A stretch of 64,000 nt of DNA from Flavonifractor porci (GTDB taxonomy: Bacteria; Bacillota; Clostridia; Oscillospirales; Oscillospiraceae), in NCBI RefSeq assembly GCF_037572415.1, contig NZ_JBBHLB010000005.1, forward strand, positions 124,001 to 188,000, written 5' to 3'. The position numbers were made by a program, and so were the translations under genes. This document shows, piece by piece, positions 41,307 to 48,054 of this stretch (its first letter is position 1; every line of letters begins with the position of its first letter). The notes beneath the pieces are model-generated. The model did no database searches. It saw only the letters and a list, made by a program, of their open reading frames with translations, and had not been told where the DNA came from.

Positions 41307-44300
41307 TCACTTAATGTGCAGTTCTTTCTCCACATCGTTCAGGTTGATAGTCAGCATCCGGCTGACGCCCTGCTCCTGCATGGTGACGCCATAGAGGACA
41401 TCCGCTTCCTCCATGGTACCGCGGCGGTGGGTGATGACGATAAACTGAGTCTTGTCCGCCATCTGCCGCATATAGTGGGCAAAGCGCACCACGTTGGCGT
41501 CGTCCAGGGCGGCCTCGATCTCGTCCATCACTACAAAGGGAGTGGGCCGCACCTTCAGAATGGCAAAATAGAGGGCGATGGCCACGAAGGCCTTCTCGCC
41601 GCCGGACAGCAGGGAGAGCACCTTCAGCGCCTTGCCGGGGGGCTGCACCTTGATCTCGATGCCGCAGTTGAGGATATCATTGGGGTCCTCCAGCTCCAGA
41701 GTGGCCTTACCGCCCTGGAACAGCTCCGTAAAGGTCTGCTGGAAAGACTCGTTGAGCACGGCAAACTGCTTGGCAAAGATAGCGCGCATCTCCTCCGTGA
41801 TATCGGCGATGATGCCCTCCAGCTCCTTTTTGGACTTCTGCACATCGTCCCGCTGGTCGGTGAGGTAGGTATAGCGCTCGTTGATACGCTGGAACTCGTC
41901 GATGGCGTCCAGGTTGATGTTGCCCAGAGAGGAAATGGACTTTTTCAGCTCTCCCACCCGGCGCTGGGCCTTGGGGACGCTCTCCAGCTCCACCCGCTGG
42001 GCCATGGCCGCCTGGTGGGACAGCTCGTAGGTCTCCCACAGCTTCTCCAGCAGGTTCTTCTCCTCCATGGCGGCGGCAGCCTTCTTCTGCTCCAGCACCG
42101 ACACCTCCCGCTCCAGGTTGAGCAGGGCGCTGTTCTTGTCCCGGGCATCCTTGTCTGCCTGGTTGCGCTGGGCCTCCAGGGCCAGTTTCTCGTCGTTGAT
42201 GCGGCTGATGGCGGCCTGGCGGTCCTGGTTTTCCAGTCGGATGTCCTGGAGCTGACGCTCCTTCTCCGCAATCTCCCGCTCCAGATCGGCGTTCTTCTCC
42301 TGGAACTGGGTAAGCATCCGCTCTCGCTCGGCCTTGTCGCCGGTCAGATCCCGGCGCAGCTCTTCCAGTTCGGTCATGGACTTCCGGGCGGCCTGGGCCT
42401 CCGCCTCCAGGGCGGCCAGACGCATATTCAGTTCGGCAATGGCCTCGCCCAAAGCCGTAGCCTTCTCCTGGGCTTCGCTCTGGCCTCTGGCCTTACCCTC
42501 CGCCTCGGCCCGCAGGGCGGCGGCGGCTCCCTCCAGGGACTCCACCCGGGCGCGGGCGGCACGGGTATCCGCCTCGATCTGGGCAGAACGTGCCTGGAGC
42601 TGTTCCAGCTCACTCTTCTGGTCGGCACGCTGCTTCTTCAAATCGGCCAGCTGGGTATCCAAATGGCCCAGGCGCTCCTCCAGCTTAAGGATGTCGTCCT
42701 CATGGCGGCGCTGCTGGGCCTGAGCCGTCTCCATCTCGTAGGCGGCGGCGGTAGCCTCCCGCTTGGCCTCCTCCATGACGTGGGCCGCGTCGGCCAGCTG
42801 CTGGGCCACGCCGGTGCGCTGCTGAGCCAGCCGCTCCAACTCGTTGGCCCGGCTCAGAATGCCCGCGCTGCGGGACGCCGAACCGCCGGTCATGGAACCG
42901 CCGGGGTTGAGCACCTGGCCGTCCAGAGTGACGATCTTAAAGCGGTAGTTGTATTTGCGGGCCATGGCAATGGCCTTGTCCATATCCTCGGCCACCACGG
43001 TGCGGCCCAGCAGGTTGGAAAAGATCTTCTCATACCGGGGATCGAACTGGATGAGTTCGTTGCCCAGGCCTACAAAGCCGGGTTCCCTGCGCACGCCCTG
43101 ATCCCGGAAGTCGGAGGGCCGCATGGAGGTCACGGGCAGGAAGGTGCTCCGGCCGCCGTCCCGGCGCTTCAGGTACTGAATGGCGGCCTTGCCGTCCTCC
43201 TCCCGCTCCACCACAATATGCTGCATGGCGCCCCCCAGGGCGATCTCGATGGCTACCGTACAGGCGTCAGGCACATGGATGAGTCCGGCTACCGGGCCGT
43301 GGATGCCCCGAAGCTGGCCCTTCTTGGCCTCCCCCATCACCAGCTTTACCGCTTTGGAGTAGCCCTCATACATCTTTTCCATCTCGGAGAGCATATGGAT
43401 GCGGGAGTTCAGGGCGTTGTCCTCCATCTGGAGTTTGACGTGGCGCTCCTCCGCTTCCCTGGCCTTCCGCTGCCGGGTCTCCAGCCGCAGGGCGTAACCG
43501 CTGATGATGTTCTGTAAGCTGTCCCGGTCCTCCCTGGCCTGGTCCAGCTCCTGGGCGGCCTGACGGCGGGTCTCCTCCGCCTCATGGAGCCGCTCCTCAC
43601 CGGAAGCCAGCTCCTGACGCATGGCCTCGTCCCGGTCCAACACCTCCTGGGCGGCAGCGGCCAGGGCGGAAATGAGGGCCTTGGCGTCGGCGGCGGAGGC
43701 GTTCTCCACCGCCTCCTTCCGGCGCAGGTCCTCCAGCTCCTGGGCAATGGCCCCGGCGGAGCGGCTGGCGGAGGCAGCCTCATTCTGGCGGTCAGCCAGC
43801 TGCTGCCGCAGGCCGGCGGTCTGGCCTTCCAGCTCCTCCAGCCGGGTCTTGCGCTCCCCGATCTGGGCGGCGATGGAGTCAGCCCGGCCCTCCTGCTGCT
43901 CCAGCTCCCGCTGGATGCGGTCCCGGTTCTCCAGGTTGTTCTGAATATTGGTTTTGAGGACGGCGATAGCGTTTTCCAGGCTGTTGGCATCGGCCTCCCG
44001 CTGCATCATTTGGAAGCGGACGCCCTCGGTCTCCACGTCCTTGTCCCGCATCTGAGCGGAGAATGCCTCAGCGGCGGCGTACAGGTCCTCCACCTGCTGC
44101 TGGACCTCCCCCTTCTGACGGAGGGCATTCTCGTAGTCGGACAGGGTCTTGCGGGACCCGGAACGAATCTTCTCCAGCTGGTCCAGCCACAGGGAAATCT
44201 CCAGCCCACGCAGCTCGTCCCGCAGGATGAGGAACTTCCTGGCCTTCTCGCTCTGCTGGCGGAGAGGTTCTACCTGGAACTCCAGCTCATCGATCTTGTC

Positions 44301-44876
44301 GGTGATACGCACCAGGTTCTCCTGCGTGCGCTCCAGCTTGCGCTCGGCCTCCTCCTTCCGGTGGCGGAAGCGGGAGATACCGGCGGCCTCCTCAAAAATC
44401 TCCCGGCGATCGCCGCTCTTCACCGACAGGATCTCGTCGATACGGCCCTGACCGATGATGGAATAGCCCTCCCGGCCCAGGCCGGTGTCCATGAACAGCT
44501 CGTTCACGTCCTTCAGGCGGACGGAACGGCGGTTGATGTAGTACTCACTCTCGCCGGAGCGGTAGTACCGGCGGGTGACCATGACCTCGCTCTCCTCCAG
44601 CGGGAAGATGTGGTCGGTATTGTCCAGCACCAGGGACACCTCGGCAAAGCCCTGCTGCTTGCGCAGGGCGGTACCGCCGAAGATCACATCCTCCATCTTA
44701 CCGCCACGGAGGGCCTTGGTGGACTGCTCCCCCATGACCCAGCGGATGGCGTCGGAGATATTCGATTTTCCGCTGCCGTTGGGACCAACGATAGCGGTGA
44801 TGTCCTCCCCGAAGGAGAGGACCGTTTTATCCGGGAATGATTTGAATCCCTGGATCTCCAGCGCTTTTAAATACAA
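41307..44876 (-). CDS. smc: Chromosome partition/condensation protein SMC
   Basis: A full-length SMC of about 1189 residues: Walker A GPNGSGKSN near residue 32, coiled coil, hinge (around GIHGPVAGLIHVPDACTVA, about 515-680), second coiled coil, then signature LLSGGEKAFVAIAL and Walker B PFVVMDEIEAALDDAN near the C terminus. I place the start at TTG 44876 (MYLKALEIQGFKSF) because a GAGGTG site precedes it and family members begin this way; a GTG 18 bases upstream is the alternative. The last 20 residues are duplicated downstream (41085-41147), so the present 3' end may have been supplied by the insertion. Confidence 0.95.
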   Translation of the reverse strand: MYLKALEIQGFKSFPDKTVLSFGEDITAIVGPNGSGKSNISDAIRWVMGEQSTKALRGGKMEDVIFGGTALRKQQGFAEVSLVLDNTDHIFPLEESEVMVTRRYYRSGESEYYINRRSVRLKDVNELFMDTGLGREGYSIIGQGRIDEILSVKSGDRREIFEEAAGISRFRHRKEEAERKLERTQENLVRITDKIDELEFQVEPLRQQSEKARKFLILRDELRGLEISLWLDQLEKIRSGSRKTLSDYENALRQKGEVQQQVEDLYAAAEAFSAQMRDKDVETEGVRFQMMQREADANSLENAIAVLKTNIQNNLENRDRIQRELEQQEGRADSIAAQIGERKTRLEELEGQTAGLRQQLADRQNEAASASRSAGAIAQELEDLRRKEAVENASAADAKALISALAAAAQEVLDRDEAMRQELASGEERLHEAEETRRQAAQELDQAREDRDSLQNIISGYALRLETRQRKAREAEERHVKLQMEDNALNSRIHMLSEMEKMYEGYSKAVKLVMGEAKKGQLRGIHGPVAGLIHVPDACTVAIEIALGGAMQHIVVEREEDGKAAIQYLKRRDGGRSTFLPVTSMRPSDFRDQGVRREPGFVGLGNELIQFDPRYEKIFSNLLGRTVVAEDMDKAIAMARKYNYRFKIVTLDGQVLNPGGSMTGGSASRSAGILSRANELERLAQQRTGVAQQLADAAHVMEEAKREATAAAYEMETAQAQQRRHEDDILKLEERLGHLDTQLADLKKQRADQKSELEQLQARSAQIEADTRAARARVESLEGAAAALRAEAEGKARGQSEAQEKATALGEAIAELNMRLAALEAEAQAARKSMTELEELRRDLTGDKAERERMLTQFQEKNADLEREIAEKERQLQDIRLENQDRQAAISRINDEKLALEAQRNQADKDARDKNSALLNLEREVSVLEQKKAAAAMEEKNLLEKLWETYELSHQAAMAQRVELESVPKAQRRVGELKKSISSLGNINLDAIDEFQRINERYTYLTDQRDDVQKSKKELEGIIADITEEMRAIFAKQFAVLNESFQQTFTELFQGGKATLELEDPNDILNCGIEIKVQPPGKALKVLSLLSGGEKAFVAIALYFAILKVRPTPFVVMDEIEAALDDANVVRFAHYMRQMADKTQFIVITHRRGTMEEADVLYGVTMQEQGVSRMLTINLNDVEKELHIK

Positions 44877-44966
44877 GGCGGCACCTCGCAACACATATAC
44901 TTCTGAATAAAGTATTATATCAAGGAATGGAGGCTATTGCAAATCCTTTTGCCCCCGAAACACATA

Positions 44967-44999
44967 AAACAGGACTGCGGATGATCCGCAGTCCTGTTT
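44967..44999. terminator. Terminator between rnc and smc
   Basis: A 16-bp near-perfect palindrome (44967-44982 with 44984-44999) with AAA and TTT ends, 18 bp after the rnc stop. Confidence 0.8.
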
Positions 45000-45016
45000 C
45001 TTTCCAGTTGATGCCC

Positions 45017-45688
45017 TCAGCCCTTCAGCTTCTCGATGGCGGCCTTGGCTGCTGCCTGCTCTGCCTCTTTTTTGCTGCGGCCCTTGCCCTGGCCGATTGG
45101 GGTACCGTTCAGGTCCACCTCCACCGAGAAGATCTTGGCGTGATCGGGGCCCTCGGCGCCGATGAGCTGATAGCCCAGCACCTGGCCACTCTCCCGCTGG
45201 ACCAGCTCCTGCAGGGCAGTTTTGTAGTCCCGGCTGGCGCTCTTCTCCTCTTCCCGGTCCAGGATAAATTTCTGGATGATCTTACGGGCGGAGCCGATGC
45301 CGCCATCCAGGTAGACAGCAGCGATCACCGCCTCCACCGCGTCGGCCACGATGGAGGGCCGCTCCCGGCCGCCGCCAGCATCCTCACCCTTGCCCAGTTT
45401 CAGGTAGGCCCCCAGGTCCAGCTGCTGGGCCACCTCCACCAGGCTGCCCTCGCACACCAGAGCTGCCCGGGTGCGGGTCAGATCCCCCTCGGGCAGATCG
45501 GGATGGGTGCGGAACAGGTAGTCCGCCGTCACCATACCCAGCACGGAGTCTCCCAGAAACTCCAACCGCTCATTGCTCTGGCACCCTCTCGCTTTATTCT
45601 CGTTGGCATAGGAGCTGTGGGTCAGAGCATTTTCCAACAGGGCCCGCTGGTTGAAGCGGTAACCCAGCTTTTCTTCCAAGGCTTCCAT
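45017..45688 (-). CDS. rnc: Ribonuclease III
   Basis: A 223-residue RNase III that cleaves double-stranded RNA in rRNA maturation. The signature NERLEFLGDSVLGMV (residues about 38-52) and the second metal site VADAVEAVIAAVYLDGG are intact; the C-terminal 70 residues are a double-stranded-RNA-binding domain ending KKEAEQAAAKAAIEKL. It follows acpP by 64 bp, with a GC-rich hairpin between, and precedes smc, the usual order in this group. Confidence 0.96.
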   Translation of the reverse strand: MEALEEKLGYRFNQRALLENALTHSSYANENKARGCQSNERLEFLGDSVLGMVTADYLFRTHPDLPEGDLTRTRAALVCEGSLVEVAQQLDLGAYLKLGKGEDAGGGRERPSIVADAVEAVIAAVYLDGGIGSARKIIQKFILDREEEKSASRDYKTALQELVQRESGQVLGYQLIGAEGPDHAKIFSVEVDLNGTPIGQGKGRSKKEAEQAAAKAAIEKLKG

Positions 45689-45711
45689 GGCCGTCCCTCC
45701 CTTTCATGACA

Positions 45712-45736
45712 GGAGCCCCGCCGTCGGCGGGGCTCC
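45712..45736 (-). other. Intercistronic hairpin between acpP and rnc
   Basis: An 11-bp GC-rich stem (45712-45722 with 45726-45736, loop GTC) without a T run. It probably stabilises the abundant acpP message or marks a processing site rather than ending transcription. Confidence 0.55.
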
Positions 45737-45752
45737 CCAGTCTGATCCTGTG

Positions 45753-45986
45753 TCAGTCTTCCAGTTTGGACTTCAGATAGCGGACCAGGTCGGCCACGGT
45801 GGCAACGCCGGACAGGTCATCCTCGTCCATATTCTCCAGGCCGAACTCCTCTTCCACCGCCATGGTCAGTTCCACGATGTCCAGAGAGTCGGCGCCCAGG
45901 TCCTCGAAGGAGGTGTCCATGGTAATGCTGTCGGTTTCCACACCAAACTGCTCGGACAGCAGACCGGCAATCTTCTCAAAAATCAT
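45753..45986 (-). CDS. acpP: Acyl carrier protein
   Basis: A 77-residue acidic carrier protein; Ser34 in the DSL motif (LGADSLDIVEL) receives the phosphopantetheine arm, and the EFGLENMDEDD helix follows. ATG 45986 is chosen because AGGAG lies nine bases upstream; the ATG six bases earlier is too close. It follows plsX, which uses acyl-ACP. A promoter with an overlapping palindrome sits in front of it, allowing expression apart from plsX. Confidence 0.95.
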   Translation of the reverse strand: MIFEKIAGLLSEQFGVETDSITMDTSFEDLGADSLDIVELTMAVEEEFGLENMDEDDLSGVATVADLVRYLKSKLED

Positions 45987-46032
45987 GTTCATCTACTCCT
46001 GTCGCATCCGTCGTCCGACGGCGTCTTTGCAT

Positions 46033-46072
46033 TTGCACTATGATAATAGTGCAAGTCTTGAGGGCCTGTCAA
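46033..46072 (-). promoter_or_regulatory. acpP promoter with palindromic operator
   Basis: Minus-strand TTGACA (46067-46072) and TATTAT (46043-46048) are 18 bp apart. The perfect inverted repeat TTGCACTAT-GATA-ATAGTGCAA (46033-46054) covers the -10. It may be the site of a fatty-acid-synthesis repressor; it does not match the FapR consensus I know. Confidence 0.6.
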
Positions 46073-46080
46073 TAGGTAAC

Positions 46081-47118
46081 TCAAATTTTTTCCTCTGCGT
46101 TGGTAGGCAGGCGCATATATTCGATATTGTCCACCAGATCGTCGATCATGCCGGAGGACGCAAAATCCCGGGCCTGACGGATGGCGTTCTTGATGGCGTA
46201 GTCATTAGAGGAACCATGAGCCTTGATCACCGGCTTGGAAATGCCGATGAGAGCGGTACCGCCCACCTCGCTGGAGTCCATCTTCTTTTTAAACTGCTTC
46301 AGTCCGCCGGACACCAGCACCGCAGCCAGCTTGGTCAGGAAGCTTTTCTTGAACATGGCCTTCAGTTCCTTGGCCATATACCCAGCGGTGCCCTCCATGG
46401 TCTTGAGGAAGATATTGCCCGAGTAGCCGTCGGACACAATGACATCTACCTGGCCAAACACCGCCTCACGGGCCTCCACGTTGCCCACGAAGTGGATGCG
46501 CCCGGCCTTGTCGGCGGCGGTGAGCAGGGCGTGGGCCTCCCGCTGCAGGTCGGTGCCCTTGGAGGGTTCAGCGCCAATGTTCAACAAGCCCACCTTGGGC
46601 TCGGGGCGCTTGAGCACCCGCTCGGCGTAGTAGGAGCCCATAAAGGCGAACTGGAGCAGGTACTCCGGAGTGCCCTCAGCGGTAGCGCCGCAGTCGATGA
46701 GCACCGCCCCGCCGGCACCGGTGGGCACCACAGGAGCCAGGGCGGCCCGGCGGATGCCGCGCACCCGCTTGATCATCAGGGTGGCGGCGGAGAGCAGGGC
46801 GCCGGTGCTGCCGGCGGACACGAAGGCATCGCCGTCCCCGTTTTTCAGCAGGTTGAGGCCCACGGTGAGGGAGGAGTCCTTCTTCTCCCGGAAGGCGGTG
46901 GCAGGGTTGCCGCACATCTCCACCACCTGGCTGGCGTGGGCGATCTCCAGGCCGGGAGGCAGCTCGTTGATACCGTCGTCCTTCAGGACCTTGAGGATAT
47001 CCTCTCCCCGGCCCACCAGAATGACCTCCACCCCCAGCTCACGGACCGCGGCCAGTGCGCCCCGCACATTGGAAGCCGGCGCGTTGTCGCCCCCCATGGC
47101 GTCTACGATGATCTTCAT
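46081..47118 (-). CDS. plsX: Phosphate acyltransferase PlsX
   Basis: A 345-residue enzyme that makes acyl phosphate from acyl-ACP for phosphatidic acid synthesis. Recognised by the N-terminal IIVDAMGGDNAPASNVRGA and by SAGSTGALLSAATLMIKRVRG and DVIVSDGYSGNIFLKTMEG. Peripheral membrane location is expected. It is upstream of acpP in the same direction; the region before its start holds a pair of inverted REP-like repeats. Confidence 0.95.
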   Translation of the reverse strand: MKIIVDAMGGDNAPASNVRGALAAVRELGVEVILVGRGEDILKVLKDDGINELPPGLEIAHASQVVEMCGNPATAFREKKDSSLTVGLNLLKNGDGDAFVSAGSTGALLSAATLMIKRVRGIRRAALAPVVPTGAGGAVLIDCGATAEGTPEYLLQFAFMGSYYAERVLKRPEPKVGLLNIGAEPSKGTDLQREAHALLTAADKAGRIHFVGNVEAREAVFGQVDVIVSDGYSGNIFLKTMEGTAGYMAKELKAMFKKSFLTKLAAVLVSGGLKQFKKKMDSSEVGGTALIGISKPVIKAHGSSNDYAIKNAIRQARDFASSGMIDDLVDNIEYMRLPTNAEEKI

Positions 47119-47176
47119 ATGGTTCTCCTCTTCTTTCTATGTTCTTTCCGTATCTGGTATGGGGCAAATCCGGGAC

Positions 47177-47251
47177 GGGCGACCATAAAGGTCGCTCCTA
47201 CGGGGAAGTTCCGTGCCTCTGCTCGTAGGGGCGACCCTTGTGGTCGCCCGC
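47177..47251. repeat. Pair of inverted REP-like palindromes
   Basis: Two copies of a palindrome with GGCGACC/GGTCGCC arms and a CGTAGGGGC edge, one in each orientation (47177-47202 and 47224-47251), separated by 21 bp. Related copies occur at 47812-47839 and 49378-49408. They fit a REP/BIME-type extragenic repeat. Confidence 0.75.
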
Positions 47252-47258
47252 GTTCCCC

Positions 47259-47507
47259 TTACCGCCCCTGCTGCCCGTCTGTCAGGGGACGGGGTTCGTC
47301 AATCAGGCCCAGCAGATAATCCGCCGACACATTGTAATGCTCACACAGCTGGGCCAGTTTGGCAAAGGTTGACGCTTTCCGTCCATTTTCCATTTCACCG
47401 ATCTGATTTGGTTTGATCCCCAGCAATTCTGCCAGCTCCTGCTGAGTCTCGCCCCGCAGTTTTCGCAGTTCCTTCAACCGTATGCCAAATAACTCGTTGG
47501 AGTACAC
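47259..47507 (-). CDS. XRE-family helix-turn-helix regulator
   Basis: An 82-residue Cro/C1-type DNA-binding protein covering a single HTH domain (IRLKELRKLRGETQQELAEL, LGIKPNQIGEMENGRKAS) plus a short tail with AQLCEHYNVSADYLLGL. The start is GTG 47507, spaced from GGGGGGA; TTG 47510 is possible. It is divergent from a small protein gene at 47577 with a 43-bp palindromic region between them, so it very probably represses both. Confidence 0.85.
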   Translation of the reverse strand: MYSNELFGIRLKELRKLRGETQQELAELLGIKPNQIGEMENGRKASTFAKLAQLCEHYNVSADYLLGLIDEPRPLTDGQQGR

Positions 47508-47518
47508 CAAATCCCCCC

Positions 47519-47569
47519 TTGACGACCCCCACTAATAGCGTGTATAATAAATACACGCTATTAGTGGGG
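47519..47569. promoter_or_regulatory. Divergent promoter region with a 19-bp perfect palindrome
   Basis: Arms at 47527-47545 and 47551-47569 are perfectly complementary with a 5-nt spacer AATAA. On the + strand TTGACG (47519-47524) and TATAAT (47542-47547) are 17 bp apart, so the -10 sits in the centre of the palindrome. This is a strong operator candidate for the adjacent XRE regulator. Confidence 0.75.
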
Positions 47570-47576
47570 TTGTGAT

Positions 47577-47816
47577 ATGAACCTTTTGATTTCCGACCTG
47601 TTCTCCCTGTCTCAGGAGCATTTCCCCGCCGTCCCCGACGCTGAGGACTCCTCCCGCCAGCGGCTGCTGTCCCGGCATCTGGATGCCGTCAGGGGCAGTC
47701 TGGGGGAGGATTTTGTGGACAAGCTACGGGACCTCACGGATGAGCAGGGCCTGCGGGATCAGGAGGCCGCCTTTCTCCAGGGCCTGAGGCTGGGCCTCTC
47801 CCTCCACCGTCTGTAG
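47577..47816 (+). CDS. Small helical protein, possibly DUF6809-related
   Basis: A 79-residue acidic, mainly helical protein (MNLLISDLFSLSQEHFPAVP; C-terminal FLQGLRLGLSLHRL). The end pattern with a hydrophobic helix after a D-E-Q-G-L segment is reminiscent of the DUF6809-like protein broken at 7144-7433, but identity is low and I hold this loosely. The promoter and operator directly upstream, shared with an XRE regulator, support it as a real gene. The two-gene unit might be a regulator-effector or antitoxin-toxin-like pair; no toxin motif is visible. Confidence 0.6.
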   Translation: MNLLISDLFSLSQEHFPAVPDAEDSSRQRLLSRHLDAVRGSLGEDFVDKLRDLTDEQGLRDQEAAFLQGLRLGLSLHRL

Positions 47817-47839
47817 GGGCCGATGCCCTCATCGGCCCT
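47812..47839. repeat. REP-like palindrome
   Basis: A 9-bp stem GGGCCGATG/CATCGGCCC (47817-47825 with 47830-47838) with a GTAGGGG edge. It overlaps the stop of the small gene and the end of the displaced trmFO tail, whose stop codon it now provides. Confidence 0.7.
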
Positions 47840-47903
47840 CCACATCCAGTCCCGCCAGCGCTTCCAAGGCTCGCTTACTCAATTCAGCGTTCTTGTTCCG
47901 CTT
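47838..47903 (-). repeat. Displaced second copy of the trmFO 3' end
   Basis: Read leftward, 22 codons match the last 22 codons of trmFO (from KRNKNAELSKRALE to LAGLDVE) with one residue changed (A for M). Ten of 66 bases differ; eight codons differ only synonymously. It runs into the REP-like palindrome and ends GR-stop. It has no start or ribosome site. Confidence 0.9.
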
Positions 47904-48054
47904 GTTCCCCACGGAAATCATATTTCCGTGGGAGCCCCGATCCTTAAATCTGCTCGGGCGAAGTGAATTCGCCCGGCATCAAGATTTTGCTTCGCAAAAT
48001 ACTTGGCGCCGCACGGCGGCGGGTCGCTTTCGCTCCCGGGCAAGCGGACGCGCC
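47904..48054 (-). mobile_element. Structured insertion at the trmFO 3' end
   Basis: About 151 bp of consecutive hairpins without a gene: 10-bp stem 47908-47917/47923-47932, 8-bp stem 47955-47962/47968-47975, a CAAG...CTTG stem with TTTTGC/GCAAAA core (47980-48005), a CGCCG/CGGCG stem near 48007-48018 and a GC stem near 48021-48037. The order, the CAAGTATTTTGC motif (minus strand) and the ATTCA-type loop match the insertion at 41148-41306. It separates the intact trmFO end from a diverged copy. Confidence 0.65.

Noticed and set aside
41085..41370. Diversity-generating retroelement (template and variable repeat) at the smc or trmFO ends
   Set aside because: The two tail copies do not differ preferentially at adenines, changes are mostly synonymous third positions, and no reverse transcriptase is present in the window.
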